A stretch of DNA of 64,000 bases from Pseudoalteromonas neustonica (lineage in GTDB: Bacteria > Pseudomonadota > Gammaproteobacteria > Enterobacterales > Alteromonadaceae): NCBI RefSeq assembly GCF_001653135.1, contig NZ_BDDS01000001.1, positions 665,173 to 729,172 of the forward strand, written 5' to 3'. Made by a program: the position numbers and the translations under genes. Under the pieces are notes generated by a model, which worked only from the letters and a program-made list of their open reading frames with translations, did not search any database and was not told where the DNA came from. Shown here in pieces: positions 37,211 to 46,297 of the stretch; the stretch's first letter is position 1, and every line of letters starts with the position of its first letter.

Positions 37211-39133
37211 CTATTTGATGGTAAGGTTTAACGCTAGATCTTTCTTTTTGGCTTCTAACCAGAACGTTGAGATAATGCTGTCGAGCATAGGTTGGAGGTT
37301 AAAATGCACAGGCTCAATAGTCAGTTTCCCTTTTTCAAGTTTTGCAGAATCGAGGATCTCGTTAAGTAAGCGCAGTAGTGAGCGTGCTGCATTATTTACG
37401 GTGATCAAATGTTTTTGCTGCTCCTGATCAAGCGGAGTGTCCATCAATAAGTCACTAAAGCCAATGATTGAATTCATTGGTGTACGAATTTCATGGCTCA
37501 TATTTGCCATAAAGGACTGCTTAGCTTGCGCTGCATCTTCTGCGGCTATTTTGGCGAGCTTAAGCTTATCTTCGTATTTTCGTCGCTCGCTTATATCAAC
37601 AAGCACACCGTCAATCCAAATAGCTACGCCATGCTCATTAAATTCAAAACTACCTTTCTCAAGTACCCAAATTAGATTTCCGTTACGGTGGCGTACTCGA
37701 TATTCAATTGAATATTGCGATTTATCTGTAATCGCCTGATCAATTGCTTCGTTAATATGTGGAATATCATCTTTATAAAGTAAATTACCAAACTCGATAT
37801 TTTTATTAATAAACTCAGAGGGTATGTAACCAGTTAGTTCATGAATACTAGGGCTGATAAAAATCATGCTCCATTGTTCATTTATATGGCAGCGAAAAAC
37901 AACACCAGGCATATTGTCCATTAAAGAGCGATATTGTTGCTCTTTTTTGACTAGGTTTTGTTGTAGGGTGCGCTGTTCGCTTAAGTCTGTGATAAAGCCA
38001 ACGAACAAGGAATTATGACCAGGTTGGTTGACTTCACCTATGCCAAGTCGGATAGGGAATAAGTGACCATTTTTATGTTTTGCGAACACATCACGATTAA
38101 TGCCAATAACTTTCCCTAAATCAATATGGTCTGCTTTAGAAAGATAATCATCATGATGATTAGCAATGTCATCAGCCATCAGCATTTTAACATTTTTTCC
38201 TCGAACTTCGGCTTCACTCCATCCAAAAATACCTACTGCAGCATTATTAAAGCTTAGTATATGGCCAAGGTGATCAATTGTAACTATGCCATCAATCGCT
38301 GTGGATAAAATGGCTTCTAAGCGTGATTCGTTACCTGTTTTTTCTTCTAACAACATCCGGTAGCGAACCATGCCGTTTATAATAGCTACAATTGCCGTTA
38401 AAAGCATGGTAGAAAAAACGACACTGATGGCCACAAAGGTAAGTTGTGAATCTTTGCTACTGTCATTTAATAATGGGGATGTTGCAACAAATCGTGTGGC
38501 GGCCATTCCCATATAGTGCATGCCCGCAACGGCAAACCCGAGAATAATCGCACTGATCAGCCTTGCTTGAATAACTGTAAATTTAGGGAAATGCTGGCTG
38601 ATATTAAAACGTGTGTACAAGGATATAAACGCAAGTACGACAGCCACAATAATTGATAAACCAAACATGAGTGGGTCATACCGAAGTAGCGGGCTCAACT
38701 CCATTGCTGCCATCCCACTATAATGCATGGTCCCGATACCTGCGCCTAACAAAACGGATGGTACGAGTAAATCTATGAATTTTTTATTACTTTTAACTAA
38801 TAAAGAAATAGCCGTTAAACAAGCCAAAAAAGCAGGAATAAAAGAGAGGAAAGTGATTGCAGGGTCGTAGCTAATATTAGTACACAAAGAAAAAGCTAAC
38901 ATACCAATAAAGTGCATACTCCAAATACCACCAGAGAGCACGAGCGCAGCGGTTGAATTTGCGAGCCTTTGATAGCTCTTAAAGCGTGTTTCTTTTGCCA
39001 GATCAATTAAATATGCAGAGAAATAGGCCGCAAAAATGGCCGTTAAAATTGATAGCGTCACCAAAAAAGGGTTAAAAACACCATTTATAATTAAACTAGG
39101 GTCTTGATTCGTAATAAAAAACGTTGCAAGCAT
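37211..39133 (-). CDS. Hybrid histidine kinase, N-terminal part (MHYT-PAS-PAS-HisKA), truncated by an amber codon
   Basis: A 640-residue membrane sensor. Three MHYT-type motifs (MHFIGM near 73, MHYSGM near 136, MHYMGM near 205) sit in six or seven helices, a proposed gas or copper sensor. Two PAS domains follow (about 268-385 and 400-515), then the phospho-acceptor domain with His547 in MSHEIRTPMNS. The frame stops at UAG (37211-37213), and the missing ATPase, receiver and HPt domains continue in the same frame after it. An intact protein would be about 1113 residues. Confidence 0.88.
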   Translation of the reverse strand: MLATFFITNQDPSLIINGVFNPFLVTLSILTAIFAAYFSAYLIDLAKETRFKSYQRLANSTAALVLSGGIWSMHFIGMLAFSLCTNISYDPAITFLSFIPAFLACLTAISLLVKSNKKFIDLLVPSVLLGAGIGTMHYSGMAAMELSPLLRYDPLMFGLSIIVAVVLAFISLYTRFNISQHFPKFTVIQARLISAIILGFAVAGMHYMGMAATRFVATSPLLNDSSKDSQLTFVAISVVFSTMLLTAIVAIINGMVRYRMLLEEKTGNESRLEAILSTAIDGIVTIDHLGHILSFNNAAVGIFGWSEAEVRGKNVKMLMADDIANHHDDYLSKADHIDLGKVIGINRDVFAKHKNGHLFPIRLGIGEVNQPGHNSLFVGFITDLSEQRTLQQNLVKKEQQYRSLMDNMPGVVFRCHINEQWSMIFISPSIHELTGYIPSEFINKNIEFGNLLYKDDIPHINEAIDQAITDKSQYSIEYRVRHRNGNLIWVLEKGSFEFNEHGVAIWIDGVLVDISERRKYEDKLKLAKIAAEDAAQAKQSFMANMSHEIRTPMNSIIGFSDLLMDTPLDQEQQKHLITVNNAARSLLRLLNEILDSAKLEKGKLTIEPVHFNLQPMLDSIISTFWLEAKKKDLALNLTIK

Positions 39134-39319
39134 AATGGCTCAAAATATGGCTTATCCAATAAGTTCACTCATGGAATGCGACAGAAATTAACAAAAGCAA
39201 AGCACTTAAAATCAGTGCACTACATTATATAGGTTATAACTTTAGCATTATTAACAGTTGTTTTTATAGCGAGTTTTGCCCAAACCTGTAATTTATTATT
39301 CTTTCAACTTGAAAGAAGC

Positions 39320-40300
39320 CTAGCGAGTCATACGTTTTACAAAGACAACTACGAATAAAGCTAATGAGAAACTACCGCAAAATGCTTCTACAGCGGCGAT
39401 AAAACGAGAAAATCCGGTTGGCGTAATATCGCCGTAGCCTAACGTCGTAAATGTAACAACACTAAAATAAAAACTATTGAGTAATGCTGATAAGTTATCA
39501 TTGAAAGAAGCGGATAAATTTAGTTGGAGCGTTTCTCCGGCATATACAACGCCAAAGATAAAGTAGCAAAATGCACAAAAAATGATTAAGCCTAAGCTAA
39601 ACCTAATGACGTTTTCAGGTTTTTCGCCATATCCACACAATAAGTTGATAGCACTGGATGCTAATTGTTTTTTAGAGCCTTTGGGGTATTGCGCATGGCG
39701 CATTCTTAATTCTTTATAGGTAAAGTTACCAGCGAGCTCGAAAAGACCTTGTTGTTCCGATGCTTTACGTAGGTTTCTAAATATTTCTTCAGATTGCTCA
39801 AATAGGTCTAGCGCAGTGTTGCGATCTGATTGTTTAAGGGCTGTTTTAGCTTGGCTCTCTTGTAATAATTCAACACCTAAATCAATTTTATCAATGCGCG
39901 TGTTGTCCAGCTTAATTCCTAATAAATTAGTATGTTGCAAGTTACAGTAGTGCAGGTTAGCCTCACGTAAATTTGCTTTCATTAATGAGCTGTGTGCGAT
40001 TGTATTATTAAATAGGTGAGCACCACTTAAATTTGCTCGATAAAAATTACTGTAAGATAAATCAAATCCTTCTTCATCATCATGCTTTATTAGGCTTAAG
40101 CCTGTTAAGTTTGCACGCTGTAACTGAAGACCTTGCAATAAACCTCCTTTTTTAGCATAACGTTCTAATTTGTGACTCAGCTCAAGGCCCGATTTATCAA
40201 ACTTATTATCATGCCAAAAACAAAAACCTGAGCCCATATCTATTTCCTGGCATTGATGCCCATCGGGGGAGGTATACTTACAACAAGGCTTATCAGGCAT
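39320..40300 (-). CDS. Pentapeptide-repeat protein with potassium channel-like pore
   Basis: A 326-residue protein in three parts. A short Cys/His-rich start (Cys6, Cys7, Cys17, Cys27, His30) could bind a metal. Pentapeptide repeats follow (about 60-135, with repeated A(N/D)L units such as LQRANLTGLSL, FYRANLSGAHL). The C-terminal two-helix pore has the potassium selectivity filter TTLGYGD near residue 290 between hydrophobic helices. It is probably a cytoplasmically regulated ion channel in the inner membrane. The partner or signal is unknown. Confidence 0.88.
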   Translation of the reverse strand: MPDKPCCKYTSPDGHQCQEIDMGSGFCFWHDNKFDKSGLELSHKLERYAKKGGLLQGLQLQRANLTGLSLIKHDDEEGFDLSYSNFYRANLSGAHLFNNTIAHSSLMKANLREANLHYCNLQHTNLLGIKLDNTRIDKIDLGVELLQESQAKTALKQSDRNTALDLFEQSEEIFRNLRKASEQQGLFELAGNFTYKELRMRHAQYPKGSKKQLASSAINLLCGYGEKPENVIRFSLGLIIFCAFCYFIFGVVYAGETLQLNLSASFNDNLSALLNSFYFSVVTFTTLGYGDITPTGFSRFIAAVEAFCGSFSLALFVVVFVKRMTR

Positions 40301-40415
40301 AATCGGATGCTGCTTTTTAAATTATTCTTAATTATAGGTTAGCAGTTTTTTTGCAAGGTAATATAATAACTCGAAAATTATTCCATATTGCTCACCGTAG
40401 CACTAAGAGTTAAAT

Positions 40416-41117
40416 TTGTTTGAATACACATTAAAGCGCAGTCGCCGTCGTAAAACCGTGGCAATTAAAGTTCATCAGCAGGCTGTGACAGTTTATGCAC
40501 CTATAGGTGTTGCTAAAAAAGAGCTTGAGAGTTGGTTGTTGAGTAAAACAGATTGGATCAATGTGCAAATTACCAAGCAAAGCCAGCAATTAGACACAAG
40601 GCAATACCCATTAAAAAATAATCGGGTGGTTGTTTTTGATGATGTTGTACAATTAACTTTTGCTGTAAGTAATCGTAGCCATTGGTTGTTAGTGAAAAAT
40701 CAGCCTGTGACCACTTTGCAACTCAGTATTTCTGGTCGAGTTAAGCATCAACAATTAATGTATCAAACATTATTAGAAACCTTTTTACACGAACAGTTAG
40801 AAAGTTACATTGAAATGCGGGTTAATGATTACTGTTTGAAAATGGCAGAAGCGCTGCCTAGCAGTATTCGGATCCAAACTTATAAACGACGTTGGGGTAG
40901 TTGTAATCGACGCAGGGAACTTACCTTTAATTTATTGTTAGTCAGTGCACCACAGTACATTATTGATTATGTAATTGTGCATGAGCTTGCACACTTGAAG
41001 TACTTAAATCACAGTGCGCCATTTTGGCTACGCGTTAGTGAATTTTACCCGAACTATAAGCAAGCAACAAAGTGGTTAAAACAACACGGTGCAAGTTTAC
41101 AATGGGTATTTGATTAA
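40416..41117 (+). CDS. YgjP-like zinc metallopeptidase (DUF45/M48 group)
   Basis: A 233-residue protein with the zinc motif HELAH (His189, Glu190, His193) followed by a third ligand in YLNHSAPFW, plus the conserved RRWGSC segment at 158-163. Family members are predicted cytoplasmic metallopeptidases of unknown substrate. The start is TTG (40416), preceded by AAGAG; no in-frame ATG lies close. It ends just before two tRNA-Tyr genes on the opposite strand. Confidence 0.88.
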   Translation: MFEYTLKRSRRRKTVAIKVHQQAVTVYAPIGVAKKELESWLLSKTDWINVQITKQSQQLDTRQYPLKNNRVVVFDDVVQLTFAVSNRSHWLLVKNQPVTTLQLSISGRVKHQQLMYQTLLETFLHEQLESYIEMRVNDYCLKMAEALPSSIRIQTYKRRWGSCNRRRELTFNLLLVSAPQYIIDYVIVHELAHLKYLNHSAPFWLRVSEFYPNYKQATKWLKQHGASLQWVFD

Positions 41118-41172
41118 TAAGGAATAAAATTAGAAAAAGTAAGTCTAGAACTAGCAAAGCTAGAAAGAAAAG

Positions 41173-41257
41173 TGGTGGAGGGAGCTGGATTCGAACCAGC
41201 GAAGGCTGAGCCGTCAGATTTACAGTCTGATCCCTTTGGCCGCTCGGGAACCCCTCC
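41173..41257 (-). tRNA. tRNA-Tyr (anticodon GTA), copy 2 of tandem pair
   Basis: An 85-base class II tRNA with a long variable arm and encoded CCA. The acceptor stem GGAGGGG pairs with CTCCCTCC, and the anticodon loop contains GTA. It is identical to the gene at 41307-41391 and lies downstream of it. Confidence 0.97.
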
Positions 41258-41306
41258 ACACTAATTTTGTCGCATTTGGCCCCACTTAACTTAGCGGTAA
41301 GAAAAG

Positions 41307-41391
41307 TGGTGGAGGGAGCTGGATTCGAACCAGCGAAGGCTGAGCCGTCAGATTTACAGTCTGATCCCTTTGGCCGCTCGGGAACCCCTCC
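41307..41391 (-). tRNA. tRNA-Tyr (anticodon GTA), copy 1 of tandem pair
   Basis: An 85-base class II tRNA identical to the copy at 41173-41257, with a 49-base spacer between them. It is the promoter-proximal copy on the minus strand. Confidence 0.97.
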
Positions 41392-41406
41392 AATGCAACG
41401 GCGCTG

Positions 41407-41434
41407 ATAATAGCAAAATCAGCATTTAAGTAAA
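41407..41434 (-). promoter_or_regulatory. Promoter of the tRNA-Tyr pair
   Basis: On the minus strand TTTACT (41429-41434) and TATTAT (41407-41412) are separated by 16 bases, followed by a GC-rich discriminator (CAGCGCCG), as expected for stable RNA. Confidence 0.7.
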
Positions 41435-41503
41435 GAAAAAAGCTAAAGAAAAATGAAATAAAGCCGATAAATATCTATTACCTACTTTAATCGGCTAAAG
41501 TCT

Positions 41504-42025
41504 ATGCAAATCGATGATTTGTTAATCACAGAGAGTCAACTTAACAATCGTCTTGCCATAAGTGTGAGTGAATCACGTCGTGGCGAGTTTGCTTTGCTAT
41601 TGGCAATGCTTTCTCATGATGCGTTAGATTTTAGTCAGTTTCATCTTCCTAAAACGCCCATAGATGCGAATGTTGTTGTTGAAGATGAAGATCAATTGCG
41701 TAAAAAATTAGGAGCAGGGCCAAAACAAGTACTTGCACCAACAGAGTTTGATATGTTGATTGGCCAACATAATGCGCAACGCCTTAATGATGGTGGGATG
41801 AGTGACCTTCGATTACGTGCATGTCTAGCGCCAGAACCGTTAGCTATTCGTGATGATAAAATTCATATCCCACTAAATATTATTGATAACTGTGAATTAG
41901 TCACCCGTAAACGCCACCAACATAAAGAAACTCAGCTCGATAACCCACAAATGGATGCGGCAGCTTTTTACGACAGCCTTAATAATGAAGCACTTCATCA
42001 GCCGTTGCACTTATCTCAAGCTTGA
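41504..42025 (+). CDS. VC2046/SO_2500-family protein
   Basis: A 173-residue cytoplasmic protein conserved in Vibrio, Shewanella and relatives, with the typical start RLAISVSESRRGEFALLLAMLSHD (in part). No catalytic motif is evident and the function is unknown. It stands between the tRNA-Tyr genes and a small DUF6172 gene. The family name is from memory. Confidence 0.7.
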   Translation: MQIDDLLITESQLNNRLAISVSESRRGEFALLLAMLSHDALDFSQFHLPKTPIDANVVVEDEDQLRKKLGAGPKQVLAPTEFDMLIGQHNAQRLNDGGMSDLRLRACLAPEPLAIRDDKIHIPLNIIDNCELVTRKRHQHKETQLDNPQMDAAAFYDSLNNEALHQPLHLSQA

Positions 42026-42171
42026 CATTAATGTGTCATATTTTGACACTAGACTAATTAATTTACTTTAGTGTAAAAAAAGCATCCAAAAATTAAATGC
42101 AATTGCTATAATGACCTCAAATGGTGTTTCATAAATACCATTATCATTTAATAAAGGTAATTAGGAACGTA

Positions 42172-42489
42172 ATGAAGAAAACATTCACGCTGAATCACGA
42201 GAAAATCAAATATCCACGTATGGTTGATGCTGCAAAGCATGAAGTAAAAAAATATTTGAAAAGAGAGCGTAACAAAACCTTACCATTTGATGCTGACTAC
42301 TGGGCATTTGATTGTAAGTTTGGTAATACAGCAGACGATGCACAAGTAGTGCATGTTGCTGAGATAAATAATTCTATCAGTGAAATTGAAAAGCAAGGCT
42401 TAACGTCCTTCTACGTTGAAATCATCGCACGCGCTGCACAGCGTCAAGAGCCTGTTGATGAGGAAGAAGAAGACGAATCTGAAGCATAA
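42172..42489 (+). CDS. DUF6172-family protein
   Basis: A 105-residue protein with the conserved family pattern KKTFTLNHEKIK, VDAAKHEVKKYLKRER, FDCKFG and SFYVEI, and an acidic tail. The ATG at 42172 is preceded by TTAGGA; an upstream in-frame ATG at 42121 would add unrelated residues. Function unknown. A terminator follows. Confidence 0.75.
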   Translation: MKKTFTLNHEKIKYPRMVDAAKHEVKKYLKRERNKTLPFDADYWAFDCKFGNTADDAQVVHVAEINNSISEIEKQGLTSFYVEIIARAAQRQEPVDEEEEDESEA

Positions 42490-42509
42490 TTGCATCTTTT
42501 CGCTAAAAG

Positions 42510-42533
42510 AATGGGCTTAACTGCCCATTTTTT
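42510..42533 (+). terminator. Terminator after the DUF6172 gene
   Basis: AATGGGC (42510-42516), loop TTAACT, GCCCATT (42523-42529), then T residues. An intrinsic terminator. Confidence 0.88.
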
Positions 42534-42593
42534 GTGCCTTTAATTAATCCAGCTTTAAGGTATACTCAAAAAAACTCTTAATAAGGATTTTGC

Positions 42594-43193
42594 GTGTTTA
42601 ACCGATCACTACGTATTTTATTTTTTAGCTTATTACCATTTTCTGTTCATGCAACAAACACATGCTTGCAAGATGAAACTAGCTTAACGAAAAACACTTT
42701 AACTGAGCAAGACTGGCGTTACGCCACCGATCCGCATGGAAGTAAAGCACTAACAAAAGCGAGTTTGCTGTCAGAGGGGGCAATTTGGGTTAATTTCTCG
42801 CGAGTGCCTCGCGTGGATGCCAAAAATAACTCGTGGGTGGAGCTGATTTATGATCTACCAAAAGGTGACTTAAAGGGCGCTGAGACAATACAGCTTACCT
42901 ATCAAAGCAGTCGTGATTTAGTGGTAAAATTATCTCAAAAAGAATACGGTGGGAAGGGCGATAAAAGTTATGCGCACTATCAACATATTTTGCCTAAAGC
43001 CAAAAAGTGGGTAAGCGCATGTATTAATGTTGCTGATTTTAATCGACCTAGCTGGACGCCAACGAATTCAAAGGATTTAGGTATTATTAAAGCGCATGTA
43101 AGTGCGGTTTATTTAGTGCCTGATTTAAAAGATGATGAAGGTGGTAACGCGGTCATTCAAGTAAAGTCTATTACGTTATTACCATTAAAATAA
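42594..43193 (+). CDS. Secreted protein of unknown function
   Basis: A 199-residue protein starting at GTG (42594). The first 20 residues (ending PFSVHA) are a signal peptide with a likely cut before TNTC. The mature part is beta-rich with two cysteines, and segments WVELIYDL, IQLTYQSSRDLVVKLSQ and IQVKSITLLPL resemble a jelly-roll carbohydrate-binding-like fold. I do not recognise the family. It may bind extracellular polysaccharide; this is an inference from fold-like patterns only. Confidence 0.6.
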   Translation: MFNRSLRILFFSLLPFSVHATNTCLQDETSLTKNTLTEQDWRYATDPHGSKALTKASLLSEGAIWVNFSRVPRVDAKNNSWVELIYDLPKGDLKGAETIQLTYQSSRDLVVKLSQKEYGGKGDKSYAHYQHILPKAKKWVSACINVADFNRPSWTPTNSKDLGIIKAHVSAVYLVPDLKDDEGGNAVIQVKSITLLPLK

Positions 43194-43276
43194 TGGCATA
43201 CCAATTAAATAAAACACTGTATTTTAGCAAGCTAAACTCCCGTACATTATAAAGCTGGTATGTCACTTTACGCGTT

Positions 43277-43700
43277 ATACCAATCTGGATAGATATGGAG
43301 TCTATTTAATGACAAAAAATTGCGCTATAACTAGGGCGTGTTGACCTTTGTGGATTGAAATTTGTTCAATCTAGGGGCGATTTAATCGCGGCGCGAGGTT
43401 TGTAACCTAGCGGGCTAAGTCAAAACCGAGCAACAAAGAGTCAATCGCCCCTAGGAAGAACCCTTTGGGCAGCGCATGTTTGGCATTTATACTGCGTTAT
43501 CGCCTATTTATGGGGAACAACCACACTACATAGGCTATACCTTGCCTAAATACCAAACAGTCTGCTGCAAAATCAATCACGAAAGGTCAACACGCCCTAG
43601 GCAAAAATTTTTATATCTAGTTGTTCTAAATAAAAATTTTAACGACGCTATAGCGTGATTTAATTCGTTAAATTGTTCAAATATTTATGCAGATTGGTAT
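43277..43700. repeat. Repeat B, full copy enclosing repeat A
   Basis: The left end (43277-43296, starting ATACCAATCTGGATA) and right end (43681-43700, ending CAGATTGGTAT) are inverted copies with three mismatches in 20 bases. The interior is interrupted by repeat A (43331-43600), so the parent element would be about 154 bases. The right end touches the stop codon of the RRM gene. The right 57 bases recur at 12915-12971. Confidence 0.7.
43331..43600. mobile_element. MITE-like repeat A, copy 2
   Basis: A 270-base element with perfect 18-base terminal inverted repeats (CTAGGGCGTGTTGACCTT and its complement). It is homologous along its length to 12640-12892 in the opposite orientation, with a few small insertions. 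It contains only a spurious 60-codon frame. Confidence 0.88.
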
Positions 43701-43939
43701 TAAGCGTCAGCTTTTTTTACTCGGATTTTACTTTTATCTACAGTGCTTTGATTTAATGCTTTAATTGCTACAGAAGCTTCAGCATCATTAGGCATTTCAA
43801 CAAAGGCAAAGCCTTTTGATTGGCCTGTTTCTTTATCAAGTACTAAATTACAATCGGCTACTTTACCGTGCTCAGTAAAAAGAGTGCGAATTTCATGCTC
43901 AGTAATAGTGCGAGATAAGTTTCTAACTAATAGTTTCAT
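43700..43939 (-). CDS. RNA-binding protein (single RRM)
   Basis: A 79-residue protein that is essentially one RNA recognition motif. RNP2 (KLLVRNL) and RNP1 (KGFAFVEM) are clear, with a basic C-terminus. Small RRM proteins of this kind are common in marine gammaproteobacteria and are often cold-induced. The start at 43939 (MKLLVRNL) fits the family; an ATG four codons upstream is also possible and neither has a strong ribosome binding site. Confidence 0.85.
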   Translation of the reverse strand: MKLLVRNLSRTITEHEIRTLFTEHGKVADCNLVLDKETGQSKGFAFVEMPNDAEASVAIKALNQSTVDKSKIRVKKADA

Positions 43940-44074
43940 TATATGAACCATGGTTTAAAAATAACTAACGTGATTGTCTCAAGGAAAAGCAGTTTGACCT
44001 AATGATTAATTACAAACAGCAAAAATAGTTTTAAGCTGATAGCCAAAGAAAAAAGAACAATTGAGAGTGGCGAA

Positions 44075-44617
44075 ATGAAAGCAGTGACGAATAGCGTAAT
44101 TAAAACAGCAATAATTGTTTTAGGTGGGCCAAATAATAATGACGGCAGTTTGTCATTGATAGCAAAAAGCCGTTGTGAGCAGGCTTATCAAACTTATCTA
44201 AAAATGCCCGCTAAGATTTTGTGTACAGGTGGATTTGGAGCGCATTTTAATACCACTAACCATGCTCATGGTGAATATACTAAACGTTATTTAATTGAAC
44301 TAGGTATACCTGAATCTGCTTTTTTACCGGTGGCGCTGAGCCGCTTTACCTTTGAGGATGCATTACTCACTAAGCCACTACTCGCAGCGGAAAATATAAC
44401 TGCGGCCACTTTGGTCAGCTCAGAGTTCCATATTGCACGAGTTCACTATGTATTTAGTCATGTGCAACCTAATTTAGAGCTAACTTTAGTCAGTGCTAAA
44501 ACGCCATTATCAGAGATTAAATTAGCGCAATTACATGCCCACGAGCGTGCAGTCATGCCTAGAGAAGTAAAAAATGTGCAGCAGTTTATTGCATTGCAGT
44601 CACAAAAAAGCCGCTAG
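44075..44617 (+). CDS. YdcF-like DUF218 protein
   Basis: A 180-residue protein of the DUF218 (YdcF/SanA/ElyC) fold, with IIVLGGPN, ILCTGGFG, the ESAFLPVALSRFTFEDAL segment and TLVSSEFHIARVHYVF. Related proteins affect envelope polysaccharide or vancomycin sensitivity. Unlike SanA and ElyC it has no membrane segment, so it is probably cytoplasmic. Its stop codon lies within the terminator stem. Confidence 0.8.
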   Translation: MKAVTNSVIKTAIIVLGGPNNNDGSLSLIAKSRCEQAYQTYLKMPAKILCTGGFGAHFNTTNHAHGEYTKRYLIELGIPESAFLPVALSRFTFEDALLTKPLLAAENITAATLVSSEFHIARVHYVFSHVQPNLELTLVSAKTPLSEIKLAQLHAHERAVMPREVKNVQQFIALQSQKSR

Positions 44618-44645
44618 TTGCTTAACTCATTACTAACGGCTTTTT
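44605..44645. terminator. Bidirectional terminator between the DUF218 gene and lipA
   Basis: AAAAAGCCGCTAGT (44605-44618) pairs with ACTAACGGCTTTTT (44632-44645) with one mismatch. A and T runs on the two sides allow termination on both strands. The stem includes the stop codon of the plus-strand gene. Confidence 0.85.
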
Positions 44646-44662
44646 CAATTGTGTAGAAATGA

Positions 44663-45628
44663 TTATTTCACTTCTTTACCTGCAGCTTGCTGATCAGCGT
44701 GATAACTTGAACGAACAAATGGGCCAGAGGCTGCATGAGTAAAACCAATTTCATCGGCGTACACTTTAAGTGCATCAAACTCTGCTGGTGGTACGTAACG
44801 TTTTACTGGTAAATGGTGCTTTGAAGGCTGTAAATATTGGCCGACAGTTAGCATATCTACGTTGTGAGCACGTAAATCGCGAAGCACTTCCTCGATTTCG
44901 CTAATTTCTTCGCCAAGACCTACCATTAAACCAGATTTAGTTTTAACTTCTGGGTGTGCTTCTTTAAAACGACGCAATAATTCTAATGACCATTTGTAAT
45001 CAGCACCAGGGCGCGCAAGTTTATACAAACGCGGCGCAGTTTCTAAGTTGTGGTTAAACACATCTGGTGGTGTTTCGATTAGAATTTCAAGCGCGCGGTC
45101 CATACGACCACGAAAATCAGGCACTAAAATTTCGATAGTGATAGTCGGGTTGTATTTACGAATTTCACGAATACAATCAGCAAAATGTTGCGCGCCACCA
45201 TCACGTAAGTCATCACGGTCAACTGAGGTGATCACCACATAGCTTAGCTTCATGTCTCTGATTGTCAGCGCTAATTTTTCAGGTTCTGCGGCGTCTGGTG
45301 TTAATGGACGGCCGTGTGCAACGTCACAAAATGGGCAACGACGTGTACAGATAGCACCTAAGATCATAAAGGTTGCTGTACCGTGGTTAAAGCACTCTGA
45401 TAAGTTTGGGCATGATGCTTCTTCACAGACTGAGTGAAGACCGTGTTTGCGCATTGCCTGTTTAATGCCATCGATCCGTTCAGTTGATTTAGGCAAACGA
45501 ATTTTTAGCCACTCGGGCTTACGTAGCATTTCATTTTTTTCAGTCGGTAATACTTTTACTGGGATCAACGCCATTTTTTCAGCGTCGCGCAGTTTTACCC
45601 CTGGTTCCATCTTGACTGGCTTATTCAT
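44663..45628 (-). CDS. lipA: Lipoyl synthase
   Basis: Radical-SAM enzyme inserting two sulfurs into octanoyl groups to make lipoyl cofactors of pyruvate and 2-oxoglutarate dehydrogenases. The 321-residue protein has the auxiliary cluster cysteines ([12 protein letters not shown]) and the radical-SAM CxxxCxxC (CTRRCPFC), and the C-terminal RSSYHA. It overlaps lipB by four bases. Confidence 0.98.
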   Translation of the reverse strand: MNKPVKMEPGVKLRDAEKMALIPVKVLPTEKNEMLRKPEWLKIRLPKSTERIDGIKQAMRKHGLHSVCEEASCPNLSECFNHGTATFMILGAICTRRCPFCDVAHGRPLTPDAAEPEKLALTIRDMKLSYVVITSVDRDDLRDGGAQHFADCIREIRKYNPTITIEILVPDFRGRMDRALEILIETPPDVFNHNLETAPRLYKLARPGADYKWSLELLRRFKEAHPEVKTKSGLMVGLGEEISEIEEVLRDLRAHNVDMLTVGQYLQPSKHHLPVKRYVPPAEFDALKVYADEIGFTHAASGPFVRSSYHADQQAAGKEVK

Positions 45629-46278
45629 TCGTTTTCAAACCCTTCAGTAAACTTAACTTCAGTTGCATTAAGCTTTTTTATCATGTGTTTAACGAGTCCA
45701 TTACCTGCTTGTTCAAGGTCTTGTGGGCCGTTTAAATCGGTTGTTTGCACCATATTCATACCCGCATAACCACAAGGGTTTATACGTAAAAATGGGCTCA
45801 TGTCCATACTTACGTTTAGTGCAAGGCCATGAAAAGAGCAACCGCGACGAACGCGAAGCCCTAGTGAAGCAATTTTACTATCGTTTACATACACACCTGG
45901 CGCATCAGCTTTAGCATAAGCACTAATGCCGTAGTCATTGAGTGTATCTATAATACACTCTTCAAGCCATGTCACCAGTTCACGCACGCCTATTTTTAAG
46001 CGGCGTAAGTTAAATAGTACATACATCATTTGTTGACCCGGTCCGTGGTAAGTCACTTGACCACCACGATCAACTTTGATCACTTCAATGTCGCCAGGGG
46101 CAAGTACATGCTCGTCTTTACCTGCTTGGCCTTGCGTGAATACGGGATCATGTTCAACAAGCCAAATTTCATCAGCTACTGCATCATCACGCGTATCGGT
46201 AAACGCTTGCATTTTCTGCCATATCGGCATGTAGCGAGCTCGACCAAGTTGGCGTACTATTAACGTGTTTTCGTTCAC
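45625..46278 (-). CDS. lipB: Octanoyltransferase LipB
   Basis: Transfers octanoate from acyl carrier protein to lipoyl domains, the step before LipA. The 217-residue protein has [12 protein letters not shown], the active-site lysine region ([18 protein letters not shown]) and the catalytic cysteine in INPCGYAG. Operon order is ybeD-lipB-lipA. Confidence 0.97.
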   Translation of the reverse strand: MNENTLIVRQLGRARYMPIWQKMQAFTDTRDDAVADEIWLVEHDPVFTQGQAGKDEHVLAPGDIEVIKVDRGGQVTYHGPGQQMMYVLFNLRRLKIGVRELVTWLEECIIDTLNDYGISAYAKADAPGVYVNDSKIASLGLRVRRGCSFHGLALNVSMDMSPFLRINPCGYAGMNMVQTTDLNGPQDLEQAGNGLVKHMIKKLNATEVKFTEGFENE

Positions 46279-46297
46279 AATAAATCTCTATTATGGC

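Noticed and set aside
37205..37213. A frameshift between the two kinase frames
   Set aside because: Both frames are in the same phase across the gap; a single in-frame TAG explains the break.
41035..41259. A minus-strand frame over tRNA-Tyr
   Set aside because: Its start is the tRNA-Tyr gene itself and the rest is antisense to the YgjP-like gene.
43476..43658. A 60-codon frame inside repeat A
   Set aside because: It runs across the end of the repeat, has no ribosome binding site, and the homologous copy at 12640-12892 does not keep the frame.
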